From positions 1-64,000 of the forward strand of contig NZ_JABRWQ010000007.1 in NCBI RefSeq assembly GCF_013249065.1: 64,000 nt of DNA, read 5' to 3'. Origin of the DNA: Winogradskyella litoriviva. GTDB lineage: Bacteria > Bacteroidota > Bacteroidia > Flavobacteriales > Flavobacteriaceae. Each line of letters begins with the position of its first letter. Position 1 is the first letter of the stretch. The position numbers and the translations under genes are program-made. A model generated the notes under the pieces. The model saw only the letters and a program-made list of their open reading frames with translations, searched no databases and was not told the DNA's origin. Of the stretch, positions 28,230 to 36,613 are shown one piece after another.

Positions 28230-29210
28230 TTACTCAATATAACCCATCTCACGCATCCAATCATCATTAAACATTTTGCCTACATAACGACTTCCATGAT
28301 CATGAAATAAAACCACAACCACATCATCTGGTTTAAAATGTTCTTTTAATTGTAATACTCCTTTTATGGCAGACCCAGCAGAGTTTCCTAAAAACATACC
28401 TTCTTCTTTTGCTAAACGCTGTGTATAAACACACGCATCTTTATCGGTTACTTTAGTAAACCCATCGATTACGCTAAAATCTACATTTTTTGGTAAAATA
28501 TCTTCACCAATACCTTCGGTTACGTAAGGATATATTTCGTTTTCATCAAAAATTCCTGTTTCGTGATACTTTTTAAAAACGGAACCATAAGTATCTACTC
28601 CCCAAACTTTAATATTAGGGTTTTGTTCCTTTAAATATTTACCAACACCAGAGATTGTGCCTCCTGTACCTACACCAACTACAAAATGTGTAATCTTACC
28701 ATCAGTTTGTTTCCAGATTTCTGGACCTGTACTTTCGTAATGTGCTTTTGTATTACTTGGGTTATCGTATTGGTTAACGTACCAAGAGTTTGGGGTTTCT
28801 TCACCTAATCGTTTAGAAACTGAATAATAACTACGTGGATCATCTGGCTCTACTGCGGTTGGGCAAACAATAACTTCGGCGCCTACAGCACGCATAATAT
28901 CCACCTTTTCTTTAGACTGTTTATCTGCCATTACAAAAATACATTTGTAACCTTTTACAATGGCAGCTAATGCTAGTCCCATTCCTGTGTTTCCTGATGT
29001 TCCTTCAATTATAGTTCCTCCTGGTTTTAATCTTCCATCTGCTTCGGCATCTTCAATCATTTGCAAAGCCATTCGGTCTTTTACAGAATTTCCTGGGTTA
29101 AAAGTTTCGTATTTGGCAAGTACTAAACACGGTAAATCCTCCACAAGTTTATTCATTTTTACCAATGGCGTGTTTCCTATTGTACCTAATATATTTTCTG
29201 CGTATTCCAT
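28230..29210 (-). CDS. PLP-dependent cysteine synthase / cystathionine beta-synthase family enzyme
   Basis: From the ATG at 29210 the product has 326 residues. The PLP lysine is Lys44 (NPGNSVKDRM), the substrate loop is EGTSGNTGMGLA and the phosphate-binding loop is GVGTGGTISG. There are no C-terminal CBS domains. It probably makes cysteine or cystathionine from an activated serine, but the acceptor cannot be told. An ATG seven codons upstream (29231) is possible. The candidate -7 element at 29229-29236 would place transcription start after it, which favours the 29210 start. Confidence 0.88.
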   Translation of the reverse strand: MEYAENILGTIGNTPLVKMNKLVEDLPCLVLAKYETFNPGNSVKDRMALQMIEDAEADGRLKPGGTIIEGTSGNTGMGLALAAIVKGYKCIFVMADKQSKEKVDIMRAVGAEVIVCPTAVEPDDPRSYYSVSKRLGEETPNSWYVNQYDNPSNTKAHYESTGPEIWKQTDGKITHFVVGVGTGGTISGVGKYLKEQNPNIKVWGVDTYGSVFKKYHETGIFDENEIYPYVTEGIGEDILPKNVDFSVIDGFTKVTDKDACVYTQRLAKEEGMFLGNSAGSAIKGVLQLKEHFKPDDVVVVLFHDHGSRYVGKMFNDDWMREMGYIE

Positions 29211-29228
29211 AGTTTTATTTCGAAGTTG

Positions 29229-29236
29229 CAAAAATA
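29229..29236 (-). promoter_or_regulatory. Candidate -7 element for the PLP enzyme gene
   Basis: TATTTTTG on the minus strand matches TAnnTTTG and lies 18 bp before the chosen ATG. No -33 TTTG is seen at the usual distance. Confidence 0.4.
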
Positions 29237-29270
29237 AGTGAAAAGTTAAATGTATAAAGTTAAAACTTCG
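29236..29270. repeat. 7-bp phased degenerate tract
   Basis: Five consecutive 7-mers, AAGTGAA AAGTTAA ATGTATA AAGTTAA AACTTCG, lie in the spacer upstream of the PLP enzyme gene. Confidence 0.5.
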
Positions 29271-29325
29271 TTATTATGTTTTTAGAGCTTGTAACAAAAT
29301 CATATAATAAGGTTTCAACAAATAA

Positions 29326-30558
29326 TTAATCAAACCTTATTGATTTAACTGGAGAAATCCTAGAAATGATTACTGAAGGAATTAACAACATTAATAAACA
29401 AGCTATAAATGTGCCAATATTAAGTAGTAAAATATAATCTAAACTAATATAAACTGGAGCTGTACTCACATAATACGTATCTGGATTTAATGGAAATAAC
29501 TTAAAATACTTTTGGGCAAATAATAAACCCAATCCAATAACATTTCCCCAAAGTAATCCTAAACCAATAAGGTATGAGGCATTATATAGAAACACTTTTC
29601 TAATAGTCCAATTAGAACCTCCAAGTGCTTTAAGAATACCAATCATTTGTGTGCGTTCTAAGATTAAAACCAACAGCGCTGTAATCATATTAATACCAGC
29701 TACAATAATCATAATAGCTATTATACCGTAGGTGTTGTTATCAAAGATTTTAATCCACTCAAAAATTGTATAATATTTTTGAGTTATTGACGTGGCATTT
29801 AAATTTGAATCTGTGTTTTTATAAACTTGTTGCGTTACTGCATCAATTTCAGAAAAATCATCAATAAAAACTTCAAAATTGCCAACTTGGTCAGCTTTCC
29901 ATTTATTAAGACGTTGTACATGTCTTAAATCTGCAATAAGAAATTTCTCATCGAGTTCTTGAAAGCCAGAATTATAAATACCTACAATTTTAAAATTCAT
30001 AATTCTTGGCAATCGATTAATCTGATCGGTAAACAAGGTCTGAAATTTATCACCTACTTTAAATCCTAATCGGTTGGCCAAATATGTTGAGATTAAAACT
30101 TCTTCATTTCGTTTTTCTGTATAATCAGGAAGTTTGCCTTCTACTAAAAACTCTTTAAAATAGTTCCAATTATAATCAGCTCCAACACCTTTTACCACAA
30201 CACCTTCAAAATCAGTTTCAGTTCTAATAACCCCAAATTTTGTGGCTACGGCTTGTACGTGTTTTACACCTTCTACAGTATTAAAATCTGGATAAAAATC
30301 TTGATTTATAGAGATTGGCACTTGAGATTCGTCTGAAGCATTACTATCGTAATTAGTGATTTCTATATGACCATTAAAAGCCACTACTTTTTCTCTAATT
30401 TTTTGTTGTAATCCCAAGCCTGTGGCAATTGCAATAAGCATTACAATGATACCAATAGCGATTGCAGCAATACCAATTTTAATAATTGGTGCCGAAACAC
30501 TACTTTTATACGTATTATTGCCAATTATACGTTTAGCTATAAATAACTCGAAATTCAA
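29326..30558 (-). CDS. FtsX/LolC-like ABC transporter permease
   Basis: The 410-residue protein has the MacB/LolCE layout: an N-terminal membrane helix (about 25-48), a large periplasmic domain, and three C-terminal helices in the FtsX domain (IAIMIIVAGINMITALLVLI onward). It is probably part of lipoprotein release or another envelope ABC system; the ATPase is not adjacent. The start codon is TTG at 30558: an in-frame TAG lies two codons upstream and the next Met is inside the first membrane helix, so TTG is required. It diverges from the namZ-like gene with only 9 bp between starts. Confidence 0.88.
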   Translation of the reverse strand: MNFELFIAKRIIGNNTYKSSVSAPIIKIGIAAIAIGIIVMLIAIATGLGLQQKIREKVVAFNGHIEITNYDSNASDESQVPISINQDFYPDFNTVEGVKHVQAVATKFGVIRTETDFEGVVVKGVGADYNWNYFKEFLVEGKLPDYTEKRNEEVLISTYLANRLGFKVGDKFQTLFTDQINRLPRIMNFKIVGIYNSGFQELDEKFLIADLRHVQRLNKWKADQVGNFEVFIDDFSEIDAVTQQVYKNTDSNLNATSITQKYYTIFEWIKIFDNNTYGIIAIMIIVAGINMITALLVLILERTQMIGILKALGGSNWTIRKVFLYNASYLIGLGLLWGNVIGLGLLFAQKYFKLFPLNPDTYYVSTAPVYISLDYILLLNIGTFIACLLMLLIPSVIISRISPVKSIRFD

Positions 30559-30567
30559 AACCTATAT

Positions 30568-31929
30568 ATGCATTTTAAGGTTGTCAAAAATACAGTTTTA
30601 TTCTCATTAATTATTGGGATTTTATTCATTCCCTTCTCTTGTGGCAATAGAGTAACGGAAGAAACAGGAAGTTCTAAGCAAGAAGTCGAAGAAACTAATT
30701 CTATTTCAATGAATAATACTGCTGATAAAATTACAGTTGAAACTACACATAGTATTGAAGAAATTAGTAACGATACCATTTTAGCCAATGGTAAAACAGA
30801 AAAACCAATTAAGGTTGGTGCCAACCGAACGGAATTATATTTACCATTATTAAAAGGTAAGCGTGTTGGTGTTGTTGCCAATTTAACTTCTGTTATTTTT
30901 AGAAATAAGACACGAAAGTTTACCAACTTAAATTATCGCCACATTATTGATTCTTTACTGTCGCTTAAAATTAACATCAATAAAGTATTTGCTCCTGAAC
31001 ATGGATTTAGAGGCACTGCAGATGCTGGTGAATTGGTAAAAGATGGCATAGACACTAAAACAGGATTACCTATCTATTCGCTTCATGGAAAACATAAAAA
31101 ACCAACAATAGCACAGCTAAAAGATATCGATGTTATGGTTTTTGATATACAAGATGTTGGTGTTAGGTTTTACACTTATATATCAACCTTACATTATGTT
31201 ATGGAAGCTTGTGCTGAGCAAAATATTCCGCTTATTATATTAGACCGACCAAATCCTAATGGTAACTATTTTGATGGACCTGTTTTAGAAAAAAAACATA
31301 GTAGCTTTTTAGGTATGCATCCTATTCCATTAGTACATGGAATGACCTTAGGAGAATATGCAAAAATGATTAATGGAGAAGCTTGGCTAAAAAATGGTAT
31401 AACTTGTAATATTACAATTATAGAGGTCGATAATTATACGCACAACTCTTTTTACAAACTTCCTATAAGACCTTCACCAAATTTGCCAAATGACCAATCT
31501 ATTATGCTTTACCCTAGTTTAGGCCTGTTTGAAGGTACAAATATTAATGCTGGTCGAGGCACTGAATCTCAATTTCAGAGGTATGGTGCTCCATTTTTAG
31601 ATAAAAACCATTATAAATTTAGCTATACTCCTATTGCTAATTTTGGTGCTAAATATCCTAAGCACCAAAACAAAATGTGCTATGGTGTTGATTTGTCTGA
31701 CGTAAAAGCAGAACGGCATTTTACTTTAAAATATATAATGGATGCCTACAAATATGCGAATGATAAATCTAAAGTATTTGACACTTCTAACTTTACAGCT
31801 CATTCTGGTACGGATAAATTACAAAAACAAATAGAGGATGGTTGGTCTGAAACCGAGATAAGAGCAACGTGGCAAGAAGGATTAGAAACCTTTAAAACCG
31901 TAAGAAGTAAATACCTTATCTATAATTGA
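30568..31929 (+). CDS. namZ: DUF1343 lipoprotein, NamZ-type exo-beta-N-acetylmuramidase
   Basis: The 453-residue protein has an N-terminal signal peptide ending at Cys26 (FIPFSCGN), consistent with a lipoprotein, and the DUF1343 core with KRVGVVANLTSV, FAPEHGFRG, FDIQDVGVRFYTYISTLHYV and the RPSPNLPN block. DUF1343 proteins have been shown to release terminal MurNAc from peptidoglycan fragments, so cell-wall recycling in the periplasm is the likely role. A low-complexity linker occupies about residues 28-70. The start ATG is 9 bp from the start of the divergent permease. Its 3' end is 1 bp from the converging 31931 gene. Confidence 0.88.
   Translation: MHFKVVKNTVLFSLIIGILFIPFSCGNRVTEETGSSKQEVEETNSISMNNTADKITVETTHSIEEISNDTILANGKTEKPIKVGANRTELYLPLLKGKRVGVVANLTSVIFRNKTRKFTNLNYRHIIDSLLSLKININKVFAPEHGFRGTADAGELVKDGIDTKTGLPIYSLHGKHKKPTIAQLKDIDVMVFDIQDVGVRFYTYISTLHYVMEACAEQNIPLIILDRPNPNGNYFDGPVLEKKHSSFLGMHPIPLVHGMTLGEYAKMINGEAWLKNGITCNITIIEVDNYTHNSFYKLPIRPSPNLPNDQSIMLYPSLGLFEGTNINAGRGTESQFQRYGAPFLDKNHYKFSYTPIANFGAKYPKHQNKMCYGVDLSDVKAERHFTLKYIMDAYKYANDKSKVFDTSNFTAHSGTDKLQKQIEDGWSETEIRATWQEGLETFKTVRSKYLIYN
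30585..30592 (-). promoter_or_regulatory. Candidate -7 element for the FtsX-like gene, inside the divergent gene
   Basis: TATTTTTG on the minus strand lies within codons of the namZ signal peptide, 26 bp before the TTG start. A -33 match is not seen. Confidence 0.35.
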
Positions 31930-31930
31930 T

Positions 31931-32365
31931 TTAATAATCAACAATTAAAATATCTTCATCCGTAGGTTCAACAGAGATTAAATTGCTAGTTCTACTAATT
32001 TCCGATTGATTATTTGGAGCATCATTAAAAATTTTAACTACAAACACAATTAGTTTTGGTTCTAAAACGGCTACAAAAACGTGCTTACCTTTAGGTAATT
32101 TGTTTAATGGAAATTTATAATTAGTAGAATCTATCTCAAAATCAATATTTCGTGTATCGTCATGATTTAAGGTATATAACGAATTGATAATTTTATCACT
32201 TTTAAGAATAAGGGTATCTCTAGTTTTATTTAAAGTATGAATTAACTCTTTAGCTTGGCTATTTCTATTCTGTTCTAATTTAGCAAAATGATTTTGTGCT
32301 TGTAACGTGTAACTTAATAGAATAGTGAGAATAACAACGAGACAGAGACGGATTAAATTTTTCAA
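31931..32365 (-). CDS. Exported protein of unknown function
   Basis: The 144-residue product has a signal peptide (ILTILLSYTLQAQ-N) and a mature part of about 120 residues with predicted strands (GKHVFVAVLEPKLIVFVVKI). I do not recognise a family. No cysteine is present in the mature part. It converges with namZ, with one base between the stop codons. Confidence 0.7.
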   Translation of the reverse strand: MKNLIRLCLVVILTILLSYTLQAQNHFAKLEQNRNSQAKELIHTLNKTRDTLILKSDKIINSLYTLNHDDTRNIDFEIDSTNYKFPLNKLPKGKHVFVAVLEPKLIVFVVKIFNDAPNNQSEISRTSNLISVEPTDEDILIVDY

Positions 32366-32532
32366 TGCATTAATACTTTAAGTTACACAAAATGTATGTT
32401 AACTCAACAGTAATTAATTAATCCGTTTTAAACATAATAGGTTTTATTAATTATTTCGGCAAAACACCTGTGAATTGCACAAAATAATCGAGGAAATACG
32501 CTTTGTCTGTAATCAATTACATAAACTATAAT

Positions 32533-33429
32533 CTATAATAGGTCTATTAATCGATTAGGATAATCGGTAATAATGCCATCAACCTTCCATTTCATCATTT
32601 GCTCCATATCCTTTTCTTCATTAATAGTCCATGGTATTACTTTAAAGTTTTCTGCTTGTAAATTTCTAACCTTTTTTTCATCTAAAAGCTTATAATATGG
32701 ACTTATTATTTCGGGTAATTTTACTATATCTAATTTTGATATTTTATCCCAAATCTCTTCATTCTCATCAACTAGAAGCGCTATTTCTGTTTTAGGAGAT
32801 TGTTTTCTTATCTCTCTCAGAATTTTAATATCAAAAGATTGAAGAATTACACGACTCAACATGTCATTCCTCTTTAATTCATCTAATACTAAAGCTACAT
32901 AAGCTTCTGGTTTGGGTGTAAAGATGTTATAATAATCTTGCTCTGATTTAATTTCAATATTAAACTTTACATCAGAATTTTTACGTTTCACTAAATCAAA
33001 AACTTCGGATAATAAAGGTTTGAAGGTTTTTATTTTCTGTTGATTTGGAAATCTAGGATGAAATTTTGAACCACAATCAAATTGTTTAATTTCATTATAA
33101 TCCATTTTGTATAAATTATAATGTGTTTCTAAAGCATCCGGAATAACTTCACCTGTAGCATCTAGACAAATTAAGGGATTCATATAAGGCTCATGAGTTA
33201 CAACAACCTTATTGTCTTTTGAAATAGCAATATCTAATTCTAACGTTGTAACACCCAATTCAATCGCTTTTTCAAAAGCCGGCAGGGAATTTTCAGGCAT
33301 TAAACCTCTACAACCTCTATGACCTTGTATATCAATTTGTATAATTTCAGTATTACAACTCATAACTAATAGTATAAAAAATGATAATACGCTAATCTTC
33401 AAGATTGGTAGAAAGTGTTGCTTTTTCAT
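32533..33429 (-). CDS. Glycerophosphodiester phosphodiesterase family lipoprotein
   Basis: The 298-residue protein has a signal peptide with lipobox LLVMSC at Cys25. The GDPD barrel motifs are HRG at 37-39, PENSLPAFEKAIELGV, TLELDI and VVTHEP, and the terminal DGIITDYPN motif is intact. It would hydrolyse glycerophosphodiesters to glycerol-3-phosphate and an alcohol at the membrane surface. Its start overlaps the 3' end of the sterol-desaturase-family gene by 38 bp, and the start is firm because the signal peptide begins there, so translational coupling is likely. Confidence 0.92.
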   Translation of the reverse strand: MKKQHFLPILKISVLSFFILLVMSCNTEIIQIDIQGHRGCRGLMPENSLPAFEKAIELGVTTLELDIAISKDNKVVVTHEPYMNPLICLDATGEVIPDALETHYNLYKMDYNEIKQFDCGSKFHPRFPNQQKIKTFKPLLSEVFDLVKRKNSDVKFNIEIKSEQDYYNIFTPKPEAYVALVLDELKRNDMLSRVILQSFDIKILREIRKQSPKTEIALLVDENEEIWDKISKLDIVKLPEIISPYYKLLDEKKVRNLQAENFKVIPWTINEEKDMEQMMKWKVDGIITDYPNRLIDLL

Positions 33430-34234
33430 ATGGCAAGAAAGGTTGTTTAAGCAAATGTTTTATGTCACTATTTTTTACTTCATCTGGAAACACATCTACA
33501 CCATACACCAATTTTTCGCGATCTAAATACATATAAGTTCCAAAGATGCGATCCCAAATACTAAAAATATTACCATAGTTAGAATCTGTATAAGGTAACC
33601 TATAATGATGGTGCGTTTTGTGCATATCTGGTGAAATAATAAAATAACTTAGTGCTTTATCTAAACCTTTTGGTAATCTTATATTAGCATGTGTAAATTG
33701 TGTAAATATTAAAGACATAGCTTGGTACAACATTACCAAGGCTATTGGTGTGCCAACAACAAAAACACCTAATAACGTAAAACCAAATCTTATTAAACTT
33801 TCTATGGGATGATGCCTATTGGCGGTTGTAGTATCTACTTTATGATCCGTATGATGCACTAAATGAACCATCCATAACGGTTTTACTTTGTGCTCTACAT
33901 AATGCGCTAAATAGGCACCAAAAAAATCTAAAAACAAAACGCCAATAAAAGCATATAACCATAATGGCATTTCTGGCAACCAATTTATAATACCAAAATT
34001 GTTTGCTTTAACCCAATCTGCAACGCCTATAAGCAAAAATGCTAATGCAAAATTTATAATAATGGTTGTAAACGTAAAGAACAAATTAGGTAGTGCATGT
34101 TTCCACTTTATATATTTAAATTTAAATAGCGGTACACCACTTTCTAGAAACCAAAAAAAAGTAAGTCCGCCTACTAGAATAAGACTTCGATGCAGAGATG
34201 GAATAGTTTCGAAATAGTTTATGATGCTTTCCAA
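33392..34234 (-). CDS. Sterol desaturase / fatty acid hydroxylase family membrane protein
   Basis: The 280-residue integral membrane enzyme has the di-iron histidine boxes of the superfamily: HYVEH, HLVHHTDH, RHHP and the late MHKTHHHYRLPYTDSNYG. Four or more membrane spans are seen (about 15-30, 44-70, 88-105, 145-170). The superfamily includes sterol and fatty-acid hydroxylases and alkylglycerol monooxygenase, and the substrate here is unknown. It abuts the 34235 gene with no spacer and overlaps the GDPD gene by 38 bp, so the three are probably one operon. Confidence 0.88.
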   Translation of the reverse strand: MESIINYFETIPSLHRSLILVGGLTFFWFLESGVPLFKFKYIKWKHALPNLFFTFTTIIINFALAFLLIGVADWVKANNFGIINWLPEMPLWLYAFIGVLFLDFFGAYLAHYVEHKVKPLWMVHLVHHTDHKVDTTTANRHHPIESLIRFGFTLLGVFVVGTPIALVMLYQAMSLIFTQFTHANIRLPKGLDKALSYFIISPDMHKTHHHYRLPYTDSNYGNIFSIWDRIFGTYMYLDREKLVYGVDVFPDEVKNSDIKHLLKQPFLPYEKATLSTNLED

Positions 34235-35137
34235 TCAGGTTTTATTTAAGTTGATAATCATTTGCGCTTTCTTCAAATTTACAGAAGAAATCTTAGATTC
34301 CCATACTGCAGCATTAGTTTCGTCTTTTAAAATCTTATAAGCTGTATAGTATAAAAAAGCAACAAAGGACTGATTGCTAGATTCAACTTTTTCGGCATCC
34401 ATACGCTTTAACTGTCTCAATACCTTTTTTGGACGCTTGGCAACTAAACTTTGCTGAATACCCAAGAGTTCTACTCGTTGCTTTAAAACTAATTGATCTT
34501 CTTTCTTTTCGGAATTTAAAAATGAATAAGCTTCATTCAAATAAATATTTGATAACCTTATGATATCATCTCTAACGTTATCTTTCATATACATTGAAAA
34601 ATCCAGGTATTTCGAAGCTAAATAATAAGCTGTAAAAAAATCTTTTTTTTGACGGTAACCATTTAACTCTATAGCTATATATTCTGTATTAAGAGCATAC
34701 TTCTGTATCATTACTGTAATATTTTCTAAATCTTCAGATGTGTCATTTACATTTAAAATATTACCATTAACATCTAATATTTTAATAGTATCGTCATTAA
34801 ACTTATCTATATATCGCTGACTTCTTTTACCTTTTATTTTCTCATATAAATCTGCATATTGATACTCGCTTACAATAACTGGAATAAAGTTTTTCCAAAT
34901 AATTGGACTTATTTCTTCATCTTGAAACAAATTATTTATAAAAACAACATTTCCTTTATCATCATTTACAAAAACTGGGTATTGAAATTTTGTAGTTTCT
35001 TCCCAAACCATTAAAATCATTTTGTTCTCAACAGAAGCTAAACTTTGAGCTATTTCTAAATTAGTCATCCATGCTTGTGCAGACAAACCATAAGTTGTAA
35101 ATAGAATAAAGATTGTTTTTATAATAAGGTTTCTCAT
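34235..35137 (-). CDS. Exported thioredoxin-fold-like protein lacking cysteines
   Basis: The 300-residue protein has a signal peptide (FTTYGLSAQ-A) and a region at about 38-140 that reads like a thioredoxin fold: KMILMVWEETTKFQYPVF at the place of the first strand and active site, and TIKILDVNGNIL at the place of the later strand. There is no CxxC and no cysteine anywhere in the protein, so redox function is unlikely. The C-terminal half is helical. I do not recognise a named family. It is the first or second gene of the packed operon with the hydroxylase and GDPD. Confidence 0.65.
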   Translation of the reverse strand: MRNLIIKTIFILFTTYGLSAQAWMTNLEIAQSLASVENKMILMVWEETTKFQYPVFVNDDKGNVVFINNLFQDEEISPIIWKNFIPVIVSEYQYADLYEKIKGKRSQRYIDKFNDDTIKILDVNGNILNVNDTSEDLENITVMIQKYALNTEYIAIELNGYRQKKDFFTAYYLASKYLDFSMYMKDNVRDDIIRLSNIYLNEAYSFLNSEKKEDQLVLKQRVELLGIQQSLVAKRPKKVLRQLKRMDAEKVESSNQSFVAFLYYTAYKILKDETNAAVWESKISSVNLKKAQMIINLNKT

Positions 35138-35187
35138 ATTTTATTTTTTAAGATTTATTATCAAAAATTATTCCGAAATCTTCAATA

Positions 35188-35682
35188 TTAAAATTGAATC
35201 CGTTTTTTCATTTCTTCAACGATATTAAAAGCAGCCGGACAAATGGCAACATTCTTCAATGTTAAATTAGAAATCTGTTGAAACTTTTTTCTATCTGTAT
35301 GCGGAAATTCTCTACATGCCTTTGGTCTTACATCGTAAATAGAACAGTAATTATCAGCTCCCAAAAATGTGCATGGCACAGATTGTAATACATAATCGTT
35401 CTCTTCATCTAAGCGCAAATATGTTTCAATAAACTGTTGCTCTTTCATCTTAAAAGACTTAGAAATACGCTGAATATCTTTATCTGTAAACAAAGGACCA
35501 GTTGTTTTACAGCAATTAGCACATTCTAAACAATCAGTACGCTCAAATTCATCTTCGTGCAACTCTTGCATTAAATAATCGAGCTGTTTTGGTGGTTTCT
35601 TTTTTAGCTTGGTAAAAAAGGTTTTATTCTCCTTATGCTTATCTTTGGCGAGCTTTGGAAGGTTATTGATTTGGTCTTGCAT
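35188..35682 (-). CDS. YkgJ family cysteine cluster protein
   Basis: The 164-residue cytosolic protein carries the metal-binding cysteine pattern of the YkgJ/CxxCxxCC family: Cys51, Cys54, Cys57 and Cys58, then further cysteines in CTFLGADNYCSIYDVRPKAC. A zinc or iron-sulphur site is expected. Reaction is unknown. It is followed after 50 bp by the exported thioredoxin-fold-like gene. A weak -7 match (TAAATTTG, 35694-35687) just before the ATG would give a nearly leaderless mRNA. Confidence 0.88.
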   Translation of the reverse strand: MQDQINNLPKLAKDKHKENKTFFTKLKKKPPKQLDYLMQELHEDEFERTDCLECANCCKTTGPLFTDKDIQRISKSFKMKEQQFIETYLRLDEENDYVLQSVPCTFLGADNYCSIYDVRPKACREFPHTDRKKFQQISNLTLKNVAICPAAFNIVEEMKKRIQF

Positions 35683-35701
35683 AACACAAATTTAAGTAAA
35701 G

Positions 35702-35722
35702 TTCTCGATACAATTTCGAGAA
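35702..35722. repeat. Palindromic dispersed-type element
   Basis: TTCTCGA (35702-35708) and TCGAGAA (35716-35722) flank a 7-nt loop. The element continues with ATCAAAATCACTAGAACTGA to about 35745. The combination resembles short repeats I have seen between genes in other Flavobacteriaceae; no second copy is in this window. Confidence 0.5.
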
Positions 35723-35752
35723 AAATCAAAATCACTAGAACTGACAGAAATT

Positions 35753-36451
35753 ATGAAAAAAGATATTTTTGGAAAAGCATTATTAGATTACCAAAACGGA
35801 AATTATTCTGAAGATATAATTACATCCACAAACATTTCTGATGACGATGTTTTACCTATACCATATTTATTTAGACCCTATTCTGAAATGCCTAAACTAG
35901 AGCAAAAGGCTTTGCAATTATCTAAAGGTCAAGTTTTAGATGTTGGTTGCGGCTCTGGAAGTCATTCTTTATGGTTGCAAAACAAAGGACTAAACGTAAA
36001 AGCTATTGATAGTTCTAAAGGTGCAATTGAAGTCGCTAAAAAAAGAGGTGTTTTTAGTGCTGAATTAAAACCGCTTTTAGAAGAGACTGAAAGGTTTGAC
36101 ACTATTTTATTATTAATGAATGGCACAGGAATTTTTCAAGAATTGTCTCTTGTCTCTCAAAACTTGAAGCATTTAAAATCCTTATTAAAACCCAATGGAC
36201 AAATTCTTATTGATTCTTCTGACATTTCTTATATGTACGAAGATGAAGATGGTGGACAATGGTTAGATTTAAACCAAGGTTATCCTGGAGAACTCAATTA
36301 TTATTTATCTTATAAAGGCGAAAAAGAAGCTGCAATGAAATGGTTATATCTCGACTTTGAAACTTTAAAAACAGCATGCTTAACTGTTGGCTTAAAATGT
36401 GAGAAGGTTATGGATGGCGAACATTTTGATTATTTGGCGCGCTTGTATTAA
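35753..36451 (+). CDS. Class I SAM-dependent methyltransferase
   Basis: The 232-residue protein has SAM-binding motif I at residues 61-70 (VLDVGCGSGS), a motif II-like acidic strand (VKAIDSS) and the post-motif region FDTILLLMNGTG. The substrate is unknown. It diverges from the YkgJ gene and is followed by two phased repeat tracts before the converging amidohydrolase gene. Confidence 0.85.
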   Translation: MKKDIFGKALLDYQNGNYSEDIITSTNISDDDVLPIPYLFRPYSEMPKLEQKALQLSKGQVLDVGCGSGSHSLWLQNKGLNVKAIDSSKGAIEVAKKRGVFSAELKPLLEETERFDTILLLMNGTGIFQELSLVSQNLKHLKSLLKPNGQILIDSSDISYMYEDEDGGQWLDLNQGYPGELNYYLSYKGEKEAAMKWLYLDFETLKTACLTVGLKCEKVMDGEHFDYLARLY

Positions 36452-36476
36452 TTTGCTTCTATGGAAGATTAATGCT

Positions 36477-36500
36477 CGCAAAGACGCTAAGCCGCAAAGT
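36477..36500. repeat. 8-bp phased tract, CGCAAAGA type
   Basis: Three consecutive degenerate 8-mers, CGCAAAGA CGCTAAGC CGCAAAGT. The sequence is similar to intergenic repeats I recall from other Flavobacteriaceae. Confidence 0.55.
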
Positions 36501-36562
36501 TGAATGAGTGATTCGATTTAAAATTTCATTAAAAAAATCTATGCTTCTTAGGAACAATGCTA

Positions 36563-36602
36563 CTCTGTAACTCTGAAACTTCGAAACTTTGAAACTTTTT
36601 TA
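36563..36602. repeat. 8-bp phased tract, CTTTGAAA type
   Basis: Five consecutive degenerate 8-mers, CTCTGTAA CTCTGAAA CTTCGAAA CTTTGAAA CTTTTTTA, end 11 bp before the converging amidohydrolase stop codon. Confidence 0.6.
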
Positions 36603-36613
36603 ACTAATCCATA

